A DNA stretch of 64,000 bases from Escherichia sp. E4742 (GTDB lineage: Bacteria; Pseudomonadota; Gammaproteobacteria; Enterobacterales; Enterobacteriaceae). Each line of letters opens with the position of its first letter. Positions within the stretch are counted from its first letter, which is position 1. The notes under the pieces are model-generated. The model saw only the letters and a list, made by a program, of their open reading frames with translations. It was not told the DNA's origin and did no database searches. Both the position numbers and the translations under genes were made by a program. Shown here piece by piece: positions 1-7,525 of the stretch. The stretch covers positions 2,914,001 through 2,978,000 of the forward strand of contig NZ_CP040443.1 in the NCBI RefSeq assembly GCF_005843885.1, in the 5' to 3' direction.

Positions 1-1150
1 CGAAGGTCAGGCACGGATGGGAAGTGCCAAACACCAGAATGTCCCCCACTTGCACGTCGCTGTTGGCAGCCAGTTGTAACATGCAGTGCTGATCCATAAT
101 GCCTGTACTGCGAATCGCCTGTGGATCAAATGCCAGTGATTTGCCGTTGCGGTAGTGGGCGACTGGTTGCGGCAGTCCGGCGTCGAAGGCGCAATCACGC
201 TTACCAAAATTTACCACCGCACGATCAGCTTCCGGCACCGATTGCACCATGGCGACCAGTTCCAGCGCAGATGTGAGATCGCCTGCCAGATCGCAAGCCA
301 CAGGATCACGGGCGAGCAACTGTTGTTGTGCCGCGTCGTAGATCCCGGTGTCGTGAGTGATATAACAGCCAGGGCGAATAACAATGCGGCAGTTATCAGG
401 CTTTTCTGCCGCCAGCCAGATATTGCACACCACGTCATACCAGACCGTGCCTGCTCCGGTGAGAATAAACTCGCCATCAACCAGACTCGCCATATCACAG
501 GCCAGTTGTGCGGCATCCCGTAGCAGAGCTTCTACCTGCGGCTGTGGATCGTCACCGTGTAAAACACCTTCATATAACTCAAGCCCCCGCAGACGTAATC
601 CTGGTAATTGGGCCGCCTGCTTAGCCAGTGCCAGTGCGGCATCCGTTGAGCGGCAACCACAGCGCCCGCCGGGAACACCCAGCTCAATCATCACGTTCAG
701 CGTCTGTTGCTGGCTGGCAAAAAAGGCAGACAAAGCGCGGGCGTTCTCAATGCTGTCGATACAGCAGATAAAATCGACCGTCGGGTAATGGCGTTGCAAC
801 TGGGCAATCAGCTGCATATTCGCCTTGCCGACCAACTGGTTAACCATCAGCACACGCTGAATACCGCTCGCCATTGCCGCACCAGCCTGCCACGCGCTAC
901 CGACACCTATTGCCCAGGCGCCTGCCGCCTGCTGCGCCTGAAAAATCCACGGCGTCATGGTGGTTTTACCGTGCGGTGCCAGTGAAACGCCGCGCGCGTC
1001 AGCATAGCGTTGCATCCACGCAATGTTGTTCTCCAGGGCCTGCTTTTTAATGATTGCGGCAGGTAAACAAACATCTTCGGCAAGGATATTTGCGGGCATT
1101 TGCATCAGGGCAGATTTATGGGGAACCAGCGGCTCAGAGTGGTATTTCAT
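1..1150 (-). CDS. PLP-dependent D-amino acid deaminase / D-serine dehydratase-like (3' end beyond window)
   Basis: Fold-type III PLP enzyme of the alanine racemase N-terminal / D-serine dehydratase-like family, predicted to deaminate a D-amino acid to a 2-oxo acid and ammonia in the cytoplasm. The first 383 codons are present; the gene runs off the left edge. Visible marks are the PLP-lysine motif PHGKTT (Lys62) and, at the very edge, SHPC (His378 and Cys380), which match the zinc-binding His-x-Cys pair of eukaryotic-type D-serine dehydratases. The ATG at 1150 follows AAGGTGA. It is divergent from the D-aminoacylase gene across 200 bp, so the two probably share control. Family assignment is strong; the substrate (D-Ser, D-Thr or broader) is inferred from context only. 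Confidence 0.85.
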   Translation of the reverse strand, partial: MKYHSEPLVPHKSALMQMPANILAEDVCLPAAIIKKQALENNIAWMQRYADARGVSLAPHGKTTMTPWIFQAQQAAGAWAIGVGSAWQAGAAMASGIQRVLMVNQLVGKANMQLIAQLQRHYPTVDFICCIDSIENARALSAFFASQQQTLNVMIELGVPGGRCGCRSTDAALALAKQAAQLPGLRLRGLELYEGVLHGDDPQPQVEALLRDAAQLACDMASLVDGEFILTGAGTVWYDVVCNIWLAAEKPDNCRIVIRPGCYITHDTGIYDAAQQQLLARDPVACDLAGDLTSALELVAMVQSVPEADRAVVNFGKRDCAFDAGLPQPVAHYRNGKSLAFDPQAIRSTGIMDQHCMLQLAANSDVQVGDILVFGTSHPCLTF

Positions 1151-1350
1151 AACATTCACCTTTTAAGTTTTTCACCGTATCGGATGTAGGTATCATTTTT
1201 AACTAAATGAAATATAAGTGTTTAGTTTATTTATCTTATGGTTTATGAATAAAAGTATCAGAAAATCATCTGGGTTTTGCGTAGTTTTCCACTGTTTTTC
1301 ATCCTTGTAAATGGTTAACTTGTCACCATTGCAGAAATGGAGTGACGAAC
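1151..1350. promoter_or_regulatory. divergent control region with inverted repeat
   Basis: AT-rich 200-bp gap between the divergent deaminase and D-aminoacylase genes. It contains the perfect 7-bp inverted repeat AACTAAA (1201-1207) and TTTAGTT (1221-1227), centred about 60 bp upstream of the deaminase start, a plausible regulator site. I could not fix promoter boxes with confidence. Confidence 0.4.
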
Positions 1351-2793
1351 ATGCAGGTTGACTGGTTATTCAAAAATGTGACGGTTATCGACGGCAGCGG
1401 CGGCCCTGAATTTCGCGGTGACGTGGCAATAACAGGTGATCGAATTGTTGATATTGCCCCTACGCTTAACGTTACGGCGCAGCAGGTCATTGACGGTGAA
1501 GGACGGGCGCTGGCACCAGGGTTTATCGACGTTCATACCCATGACGATATCAACGTTATCCGTATCCCGGAATATCTGCCAAAAATCAGCCAGGGGATCA
1601 CCACGGTGATTGTCGGCAACTGCGGGATCAGTGCAGCGTCGGCGAAAATGAAAGGCGAAGTCCCTGACCCGATGAATCTGTTGGGGGAAGCGGAGCACTT
1701 TATTTATCCCACCGTTGAAAGCTATGCCCTGGCAGTGGAAGCAGCCAGACCGTCACTGAACGTTGGCACGCTGATTGGTCATACGGCGCTGCGTAATAAT
1801 CATATGGACGACTTGTTTCGCCCGGCGACGGCGGATGAAATTGCCGCCATGCGTGCCGACTTACGTCTGGCGTTGAGTCAGGGGGCGCTGGGGTTAAGTT
1901 CCGGACTGGCTTATGCCACCGCATTTCAGGCGACTACCGAAGAGGTGATGGCGCTGGCGGAAGAACTGGCAGGTGAGAAGGGGGTTTATACCACTCATCT
2001 GCGTTCTGAATTCGAACCGATTCTGGATGCGCTGGATGAGGCGTTTCGTATTGGGCGTCATGGCAAAGTGCCTGTCGTGGTTTCCCACCATAAATGCGCT
2101 GGGGCGAAAAACTGGGGGCGGACAAAAGAAACGTTGGCTTTTTTTGACCAAATGCGTCAACACCAGGAAATTGGCTGCGATGTCTACCCTTACTCGGCCA
2201 GCTCTTCAACGCTGGATCTCAAACAAGTCACCGACGAATTCGATATTGTGATCACATGGTCACAAACACATCCTCAGCAGGCCGGGAAGACACTGGCACA
2301 AATCGCCATCGACTGGCAGATGAGTATGCTGGAGGCTGCGAAGCTGCTAATGCCTGCCGGGGCTATCTATTACAACATGGACGAGCGCGACGTCCGCCGA
2401 GTGTTGAGTTATCCGGTCAGTATGATTGGCTCTGACGGTCTGCCCAATGATCCCATGCCGCATCCGCGTTTATGGGGCGCTTTCCCTCGCGTGCTGGGTC
2501 ACTATTGTCGTGATGAAGGCTTATTCCCGCTGACCACAGCTATCCACAAAATGACCGGGCTTTCTGCCAGCCGTTTTTGTCTGCCCCAGCGTGGACTGGT
2601 GAAAGTCGGCTATTTTGCGGACCTGGTGTTGTTCGATCCGCAAACCATTCGTGATGTTGCCAGTTTTTCTGATCCCAAACGCCCGGCAGATGGCATTGAA
2701 GCGGTGATGGTGAACGGTGTTATGAGCTATGGTCGCGATAAACATATTACAGGCCGTGCGGGCCGTTTCCTGCGCCGCCAGACCTCACATTAA
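1351..2793 (+). CDS. D-aminoacylase (N-acyl-D-amino-acid deacylase), amidohydrolase superfamily
   Basis: Predicted to hydrolyse N-acyl-D-amino acids to a free D-amino acid and a carboxylate. The 480-residue length fits characterised D-aminoacylases (about 480). All metal and catalytic positions of the subtype are visible: His62 and His64 in DVHTHDD, Cys91 in GNCG, His216 in THLRSE, His246 in SHHK, and the general base Asp362 in GSDG. A GTG three codons upstream (1342) is in frame, but GGAG at 1339-1342 sits 8 nt before the ATG at 1351, so I use that ATG. It leads a same-strand cluster with a RidA protein (9-bp gap) and a sodium symporter. The family is confident; the preferred acyl-amino acid is unknown. 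Confidence 0.92.
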   Translation: MQVDWLFKNVTVIDGSGGPEFRGDVAITGDRIVDIAPTLNVTAQQVIDGEGRALAPGFIDVHTHDDINVIRIPEYLPKISQGITTVIVGNCGISAASAKMKGEVPDPMNLLGEAEHFIYPTVESYALAVEAARPSLNVGTLIGHTALRNNHMDDLFRPATADEIAAMRADLRLALSQGALGLSSGLAYATAFQATTEEVMALAEELAGEKGVYTTHLRSEFEPILDALDEAFRIGRHGKVPVVVSHHKCAGAKNWGRTKETLAFFDQMRQHQEIGCDVYPYSASSSTLDLKQVTDEFDIVITWSQTHPQQAGKTLAQIAIDWQMSMLEAAKLLMPAGAIYYNMDERDVRRVLSYPVSMIGSDGLPNDPMPHPRLWGAFPRVLGHYCRDEGLFPLTTAIHKMTGLSASRFCLPQRGLVKVGYFADLVLFDPQTIRDVASFSDPKRPADGIEAVMVNGVMSYGRDKHITGRAGRFLRRQTSH

Positions 2794-2802
2794 GGAGTGA
2801 AT

Positions 2803-3192
2803 ATGAGCATTAAACGTTACGGTACGGAAGGTGGAACAGGCACTGGCGGGCAGCATTTGCCGTTTGCCAGGGCGGTTGAGGCGGGCGGCTGGCTGTACGT
2901 TTCCGGGCAAACGCCAATGAAAAACGGTGAAGTCGTCGAAGGCGGAATCGTTGAACAGTCACGACTGGCGATCCAAAACTGTGTCGACATCATGACCGAA
3001 GCCGGTTATAGCCTGGCGGATGTGGTTCACGTGAAAGTGATACTGACCGACGCCCGCTATTTCCAGTCATTTAATAAAGTATTCAGAGAATTTTTTGGCG
3101 AGAATCCGCCCGCACGTATTTGTTGTGTGGCTGATCTGGTTGTCGATTGTAAAGTCGAAGTCGATGTGACCTGTTATAACGCGACCCGCTAA
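2803..3192 (+). CDS. RidA family enamine/imine deaminase
   Basis: A 129-residue protein of the RidA/YjgF family. These small trimeric proteins hydrolyse reactive enamines and imines, such as 2-aminoacrylate, released by PLP enzymes. The family's C-terminal arginine is present in NPPARICC. The ATG at 2803 follows the GGAG at 2794-2797 that overlaps the end of the D-aminoacylase gene, so the two are translationally close and cotranscribed. A GTG at 2797 is in frame but lies inside the ribosome binding site. Its position beside a PLP deaminase and a D-aminoacylase suggests it clears the product of the deaminase. It is a paralogue, not the housekeeping ridA. Confidence 0.88.
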   Translation: MSIKRYGTEGGTGTGGQHLPFARAVEAGGWLYVSGQTPMKNGEVVEGGIVEQSRLAIQNCVDIMTEAGYSLADVVHVKVILTDARYFQSFNKVFREFFGENPPARICCVADLVVDCKVEVDVTCYNATR

Positions 3193-3225
3193 TAAATTTA
3201 AGAATTAAAAAAACAGACCGCAATT

Positions 3226-3249
3226 GAGTGCTGAATACATTCAGCACTC
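3226..3249 (+). terminator. 10-bp perfect hairpin between RidA and symporter genes
   Basis: GAGTGCTGAA (3226-3235) pairs perfectly with TTCAGCACTC (3240-3249) around a 4-nt loop. No U-tract follows, so it is a poor intrinsic terminator. It more likely acts as an mRNA processing or stability element that sets different expression of the genes on either side. Confidence 0.45.
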
Positions 3250-3294
3250 CGGGAACTCTTACATTATTTTCTCTCTACTGGCAGGATGTGAATT

Positions 3295-4764
3295 ATGAAC
3301 AGTCATATCTTTTTAGTCGGCTTTATTATTTATGCCATCGCCATGATTTGGCTTGGTTGGTTTGTTTCTCGTAATCAGAAAAGCGGAGAAGATTTTCTGC
3401 TGGGCGGGCGTTCGCTGCCGCTGTTTCTGACGCTGGGCTCAACCGTTGCCACGATGGTTGGCACAGGTTCCAGCATGGGCGCAGTGGGCTTTGGCTACAG
3501 TAATGGCTGGGCCGGAATGCTTTATGGCGTCGGTGGGGCCGTAGGTATATTGCTGGTGGCGTGGCTGTTTGCGCCGGTACGTAAATTACGTTTTATGACC
3601 ATGAGTGAAGAACTCTCTTATTATACTGGCGGTAGTCATTTAATTAAAAATATTGTCGGTCTGATGATATTTATTGCCTCTATTGGCTGGCTGGGAGCGC
3701 ATATTTTAGGTGGCAGTATGTATCTTGCCTGGGCAACAGGTATTGATCTTACTGTAGCAAAATTAATTATCGCCTTAGCTTTTGCGATATACGTTATTAT
3801 CGGCGGTTATTCGGCGGTGGTGTGGACAGACACCATTCAGGCCTTAATTTTGTTCTTTGGCTTTATATTGATGGCTATTCTTGCCGTTGTTCACGTTGGC
3901 GGCTGGAGTGCGATTGAACAGGCGATGGACCCAAAAGCGATGAGCCTGTTTGCGATTGATAAAATGGGCGTACTGCCTGCGCTTTCGCTGGCGCTGGTTA
4001 TTGGCGTTGGTGTACTGGCCACACCGTCTTATCGCCAGCGTATTTACTCGGGTAAAGATGTTCCCTCTGTACGCCGTTCGTTTGTTATTACTGGCGTGTT
4101 GTATCTGTTCTTCTCGATTCTGCCTGCCATTATCGGCATGGCGGCGTTCACCATGAACCCGAATCTGGAAAACAGTAACTATGCCTTCTTGTTCGCCACC
4201 AGTTTTCTGCCGCCATTGCTTGGCCTGGTGGTACTGATTGCCGGGCTTTCTGCCACCATGTCTTCTGCCAGCTCCGATGCCATCGCAGCGGTGGCGATTA
4301 TGATGCGCGATGTCTACACCATGATTACCGGCAGAATGCCGCCGGAGAACAAGGCAATCACTTACTCACGCTGGATGCTGACCTTTGTTATTGGCCTGGC
4401 GCTGGTCTTTGCTCTGACCTCTAACGACATCATCAGCTACATTACCAAAATGATTTCGATGCTGATGTCCGGGCTATTTATCTGCTCGATTCTCGGTCGC
4501 TTCTGGCTACGCTTTAACTGGCAGGGCGCGCTGGCAGCGTTAGTGAGCGGTATGGTGATGTCAATTGTGGTGCTGATGAATGCCGACTGGCTGGCTTACT
4601 GGGGTAACCCGTGTATTCCGTCAGTGCTGGGAAGCCTGGTCGCTGGCGTACTGGTGACGCTGGTAACGCCAGCAAGCGAGACCAGCCGGGAAGAAGCTCT
4701 GGCTATTATCACCAATGAGCGTGAAAACCAGAGTGTCGTGATCACCAAACCTGAAGAGGCATAA
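3295..4764 (+). CDS. sodium:solute symporter (SSS family)
   Basis: A 489-residue inner-membrane protein with about 13 hydrophobic segments. It has the N-terminal pattern of the SSS family: GEDFLLGGRSLP after the first membrane helix, then the glycine-rich GSTVATMVGTGSSMG stretch. These carriers couple Na+ entry to uptake of amino acids, sugars or organic acids. The ATG at 3295 follows AGGA at 3283-3286. As the last plus-strand gene of the D-aminoacylase cluster it is the probable importer of the N-acyl-D-amino acid or D-amino acid; that substrate is inference. The 102-bp gap from the RidA gene contains a hairpin. Confidence 0.87.
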   Translation: MNSHIFLVGFIIYAIAMIWLGWFVSRNQKSGEDFLLGGRSLPLFLTLGSTVATMVGTGSSMGAVGFGYSNGWAGMLYGVGGAVGILLVAWLFAPVRKLRFMTMSEELSYYTGGSHLIKNIVGLMIFIASIGWLGAHILGGSMYLAWATGIDLTVAKLIIALAFAIYVIIGGYSAVVWTDTIQALILFFGFILMAILAVVHVGGWSAIEQAMDPKAMSLFAIDKMGVLPALSLALVIGVGVLATPSYRQRIYSGKDVPSVRRSFVITGVLYLFFSILPAIIGMAAFTMNPNLENSNYAFLFATSFLPPLLGLVVLIAGLSATMSSASSDAIAAVAIMMRDVYTMITGRMPPENKAITYSRWMLTFVIGLALVFALTSNDIISYITKMISMLMSGLFICSILGRFWLRFNWQGALAALVSGMVMSIVVLMNADWLAYWGNPCIPSVLGSLVAGVLVTLVTPASETSREEALAIITNERENQSVVITKPEEA

Positions 4765-4772
4765 CCAATAGT

Positions 4773-4800
4773 GCTAATCGCCAAGTGGCTGGCGGTTAGC
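4773..4800. terminator. hairpin between convergent symporter and RpiR genes
   Basis: GCTAATCGCCA (4773-4783) and TGGCGGTTAGC (4790-4800) form an 11-bp stem with one G-T wobble and a 6-nt loop. The left arm contains the RpiR gene's stop codon. It is a plausible bidirectional terminator for the convergent genes, although U-tracts are weak. Confidence 0.5.
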
Positions 4801-5637
4801 GCCACCCCGGTGGCTGTCTAATGCCAGTTTTATCCGCCGCAGGCGATCTTTCGCCTGCGCTTTATTTGCCATAGCCAGCTCTGTTGCCAGCACATCGATC
4901 ATCGCGAGCATGGCGTAACGGGAAGGGGTGGGCTTAAAAATGTAATCACTTTCCTGAACCAGCAACGGCAATACCAGATCCACCTGTTCTGCCAGTGGTG
5001 TTTGTGCAGGCGTAATGGCGATAACTCGCGCGCCGTACTGACGGGCGATTGCCGCACTTTCGATGATTTCTGGCGTATAGCCGCCGAGTGAAAGAACTAT
5101 CACCACATCCTGCGGCATCACGGCTGAGCACATCATTCTCATCATTAGTGAATCGTTCTGACTGACCACTGGCAATCCCAGACGGAACAGACGGTACTGG
5201 ATCTCCTGCGAGCAGATGGTAGAACCGCCGCCCGTTCCCAATGCAAGAATTTGCCGTGCCTGACTTAACCAACTGACCGCCTGACTGATGGCGTTCATGT
5301 CCAGTGAGCGACGATGCGTTTCCAGCACGCTGATAATTGATTCGTAGATCCCCTGAACGCCGTCAAGATCCGGTACATCGAGAATAAACCGCTGCCCGAT
5401 AGCCAGTGACTGCGCCAGTTTGACTTTCAGTTCGCGGACATCTTTGCAACCCAATGCACGGGCAAAACGCGTCACCGACGCCTGGCTGGTTTGTGTTAAC
5501 CGCGCCAGCTCGGCAATTGGCAGTTCCACGGCTGCGGAGACGTCATCAAGAATAAATTGTGCGATACGCTTTTCAGTGGCGGTTAACGCCATAAACCGCT
5601 CGGTAATGCAGGAGATGATATCGATGCTATAAGCCAT
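4774..5637 (-). CDS. MurR/RpiR family transcriptional regulator
   Basis: A 287-residue regulator. An N-terminal RpiR-type helix-turn-helix (about residues 15-85) includes LTATEKRIAQFILDD and TSQASVTRFARALG. A C-terminal SIS domain follows (about 125-260), with GTGGGSTICSQ and VIVLSLGGYTPE. SIS domains usually bind phosphosugars or amino sugars. Placed convergent to the symporter and next to the deaminase/D-aminoacylase cluster, it is the likely local regulator. A 15-bp palindrome lies 26 bp upstream of its start, suggesting autoregulation. The start at 5637 has no strong ribosome binding site; Met16 is an alternative start. Family confident, ligand unknown. Confidence 0.87.
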   Translation of the reverse strand: MAYSIDIISCITERFMALTATEKRIAQFILDDVSAAVELPIAELARLTQTSQASVTRFARALGCKDVRELKVKLAQSLAIGQRFILDVPDLDGVQGIYESIISVLETHRRSLDMNAISQAVSWLSQARQILALGTGGGSTICSQEIQYRLFRLGLPVVSQNDSLMMRMMCSAVMPQDVVIVLSLGGYTPEIIESAAIARQYGARVIAITPAQTPLAEQVDLVLPLLVQESDYIFKPTPSRYAMLAMIDVLATELAMANKAQAKDRLRRIKLALDSHRGGANRQPLGD

Positions 5638-5662
5638 GGGGTATCACTGATTCAGTAAAAAC

Positions 5663-5677
5663 TGGTACTTTGTACCA
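5663..5677. promoter_or_regulatory. palindrome upstream of RpiR gene, candidate operator
   Basis: TGGTACTTTGTACCA is a perfect 6-bp inverted repeat with a 3-nt centre, 26 bp upstream of the regulator's start codon. I saw no second copy in the deaminase/D-aminoacylase control region, so autoregulation is supported better than control of the whole cluster. Confidence 0.45.
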
Positions 5678-5759
5678 TAAAGAATCGCGCCAGAGTGTGA
5701 CCCTCATAAAAAATGTAAGTAAGCAGCGACAAAAAAACGCTCAACACCGCTCCAGATCA

Positions 5760-5786
5760 TAAAGTTTTCTACCACCAGGCCGACAA
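5760..5786 (+). promoter_or_regulatory. sigma-28 (FliA) promoter of tsr
   Basis: TAAAGTTT (5760-5767), an exact 11-nt spacer, then GCCGACAA (5779-5786). The flagellar sigma-28 consensus is TAAAGTTT-N11-GCCGATAA, so only one base departs. It lies 32 bp upstream of the tsr start codon, as expected for a class III chemotaxis gene. Confidence 0.9.
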
Positions 5787-5818
5787 CCTGAGTATCCGGT
5801 CTGGAGGGAAGAGAAACC

Positions 5819-7483
5819 ATGTTAAAACGTATTAAGATCGTGACCAGCTTATTGCTGGTTTTGGCCGTTTTTGGCCTTTTACAACTGACATCAGGCGGTT
5901 TGTTCTTTAATGCCTTAAAAAATGACAAAGAAAATTTCTCCGTTTTACAAACCATTCGTCAGCAGCAATCCACGCTGAATGGCAGCTGGGTCGCGTTGTT
6001 GCAGACACGTAACACTCTCAACCGCGCGGGTATCCGCTACATGATGGATCAGAACAATATTGGCAGCGGTTCAACCGTCGCCGAGCTGATGCAGAGTGCC
6101 AGTATTTCGCTGAAGCAAGCGGAAAAAAACTGGGCGGACTACGAAGCGTTGCCGCGTGACCCGCGTCAGAGCACAGCCGCAGCGGCGGACATCAAACGTA
6201 ATTACGATATTTACCACAATGCGCTGGCGGAGCTGATCCAGCTGTTAGGCGCAGGCAAAATTAATGAGTTCTTTGAGCAGCCGACTCAGGGTTATCAGGA
6301 CGGTTTCGAGAAGCTGTATATGGCTTATATGGAGCAAAACGATCGTCTCTACGATATTGCCGTGAGCGATAATAATGCTTCCTACAATCAGGCGATGTGG
6401 GTGCTGGTGGGCGTGTTGAGCGTCGTGTTAGCCGTCATTGTGGCCGTCTGGTTTGGTATTAAAGCCTCGCTGGTAGCACCAATGAATCGCCTGATCGAAA
6501 GCATCTGTCATATTGCTGGAGGAGATTTGGTAAAACCCATTGAGGTGGATGGTTCTAACGAAGTAGGACAACTGGCTCAGAGTTTACGCCATATGCAAAG
6601 TGAACTGATGCGTACTGTCGGAGATGTACGTAACGGTGCTAATGCCATTTATAGCGGTGTCAGCGAAATTGCCACGGGTAATAACGATCTCTCATCACGT
6701 ACTGAGCAACAAGCGGCTTCACTGGAAGAGACGGCGGCCAGCATGGAGCAACTGACTGCAACGGTGAAACAGAACGCCGAGAACGCGCGTCAGGCCAGCC
6801 ATCTGGCGTTAAGTGCTTCTGAAACTGCGCAACGTGGGGGCAAGGTAGTGGATAACGTGGTGCAGACGATGCGCGATATCTCCACCAGTTCGCAGAAGAT
6901 TGCCGATATTATCAGCGTTATCGATGGTATTGCCTTCCAGACCAACATTCTGGCTTTGAACGCGGCGGTTGAAGCGGCGCGCGCGGGTGAGCAAGGGCGT
7001 GGTTTTGCGGTAGTTGCGGGGGAAGTGCGTAACCTGGCGCAGCGTAGCGCCCAGGCGGCCCGTGAAATTAAAAGCCTGATTGAAGACTCTGTAGGTAAAG
7101 TGGATGTCGGATCTACGCAGGTCGAAAGTGCCGGGGAAACCATGACAGAGATTGTCAGCGCCGTAACACGCGTTACTGACATTATGGGAGAAATAGCTTC
7201 AGCCTCTGATGAGCAAAGCCGTGGCATTGATCAGGTTGGTTTAGCGGTTGTCGAAATGGATAGGGTAACGCAGCAGAACGCCGCGTTAGTGGAAGAGTCT
7301 GCTGCCGCTGCCGCCGCGCTGGAAGAGCAGGCCAGCCGTCTGACCGAAGCCGTGGCGGTGTTCCGTATACAGCAAACGCAACAGCGTCAGCATGAAGCTT
7401 TGCCAGTGGTAAACGCAGCGTTGCCGGTTGTGCCGCGCAAAATTGTCGTCGCTGATAGCGGGGATAACTGGGAAACGTTTTAA
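5819..7483 (+). CDS. tsr: methyl-accepting chemotaxis protein I, serine receptor
   Basis: Transmembrane chemoreceptor that senses serine (attractant) and signals through CheW/CheA. It has 554 residues against 551 in K-12. Order of parts: TM1 (about 8-30); a periplasmic ligand domain with the serine-binding Arg64, Arg69, Arg73 and Thr156 all present; TM2 (about 192-213); HAMP domain; methylation helices; and the highly conserved signalling hairpin around GIAFQTNILALNAAVEAARA. The C-terminus is NWETF, the pentapeptide that tethers CheR and CheB. The three extra residues fall in the variable linker before that tail. The start follows GGAGGGAAGAG and a sigma-28 promoter. Confidence 0.98.
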   Translation: MLKRIKIVTSLLLVLAVFGLLQLTSGGLFFNALKNDKENFSVLQTIRQQQSTLNGSWVALLQTRNTLNRAGIRYMMDQNNIGSGSTVAELMQSASISLKQAEKNWADYEALPRDPRQSTAAAADIKRNYDIYHNALAELIQLLGAGKINEFFEQPTQGYQDGFEKLYMAYMEQNDRLYDIAVSDNNASYNQAMWVLVGVLSVVLAVIVAVWFGIKASLVAPMNRLIESICHIAGGDLVKPIEVDGSNEVGQLAQSLRHMQSELMRTVGDVRNGANAIYSGVSEIATGNNDLSSRTEQQAASLEETAASMEQLTATVKQNAENARQASHLALSASETAQRGGKVVDNVVQTMRDISTSSQKIADIISVIDGIAFQTNILALNAAVEAARAGEQGRGFAVVAGEVRNLAQRSAQAAREIKSLIEDSVGKVDVGSTQVESAGETMTEIVSAVTRVTDIMGEIASASDEQSRGIDQVGLAVVEMDRVTQQNAALVEESAAAAAALEEQASRLTEAVAVFRIQQTQQRQHEALPVVNAALPVVPRKIVVADSGDNWETF

Positions 7484-7490
7484 CACAAGG

Positions 7491-7521
7491 ATGCCGGATG
7501 AGTGCTTCATCCGGCATTTTT
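7491..7521. terminator. intrinsic terminator after tsr
   Basis: ATGCCGGATGA (7491-7501) pairs with TCATCCGGCAT (7507-7517) and is followed by a T run. The stem resembles half of a REP sequence. It sits between tsr and the convergent TRAP permease gene and may serve both. Confidence 0.85.
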
Positions 7522-7525
7522 ATCG

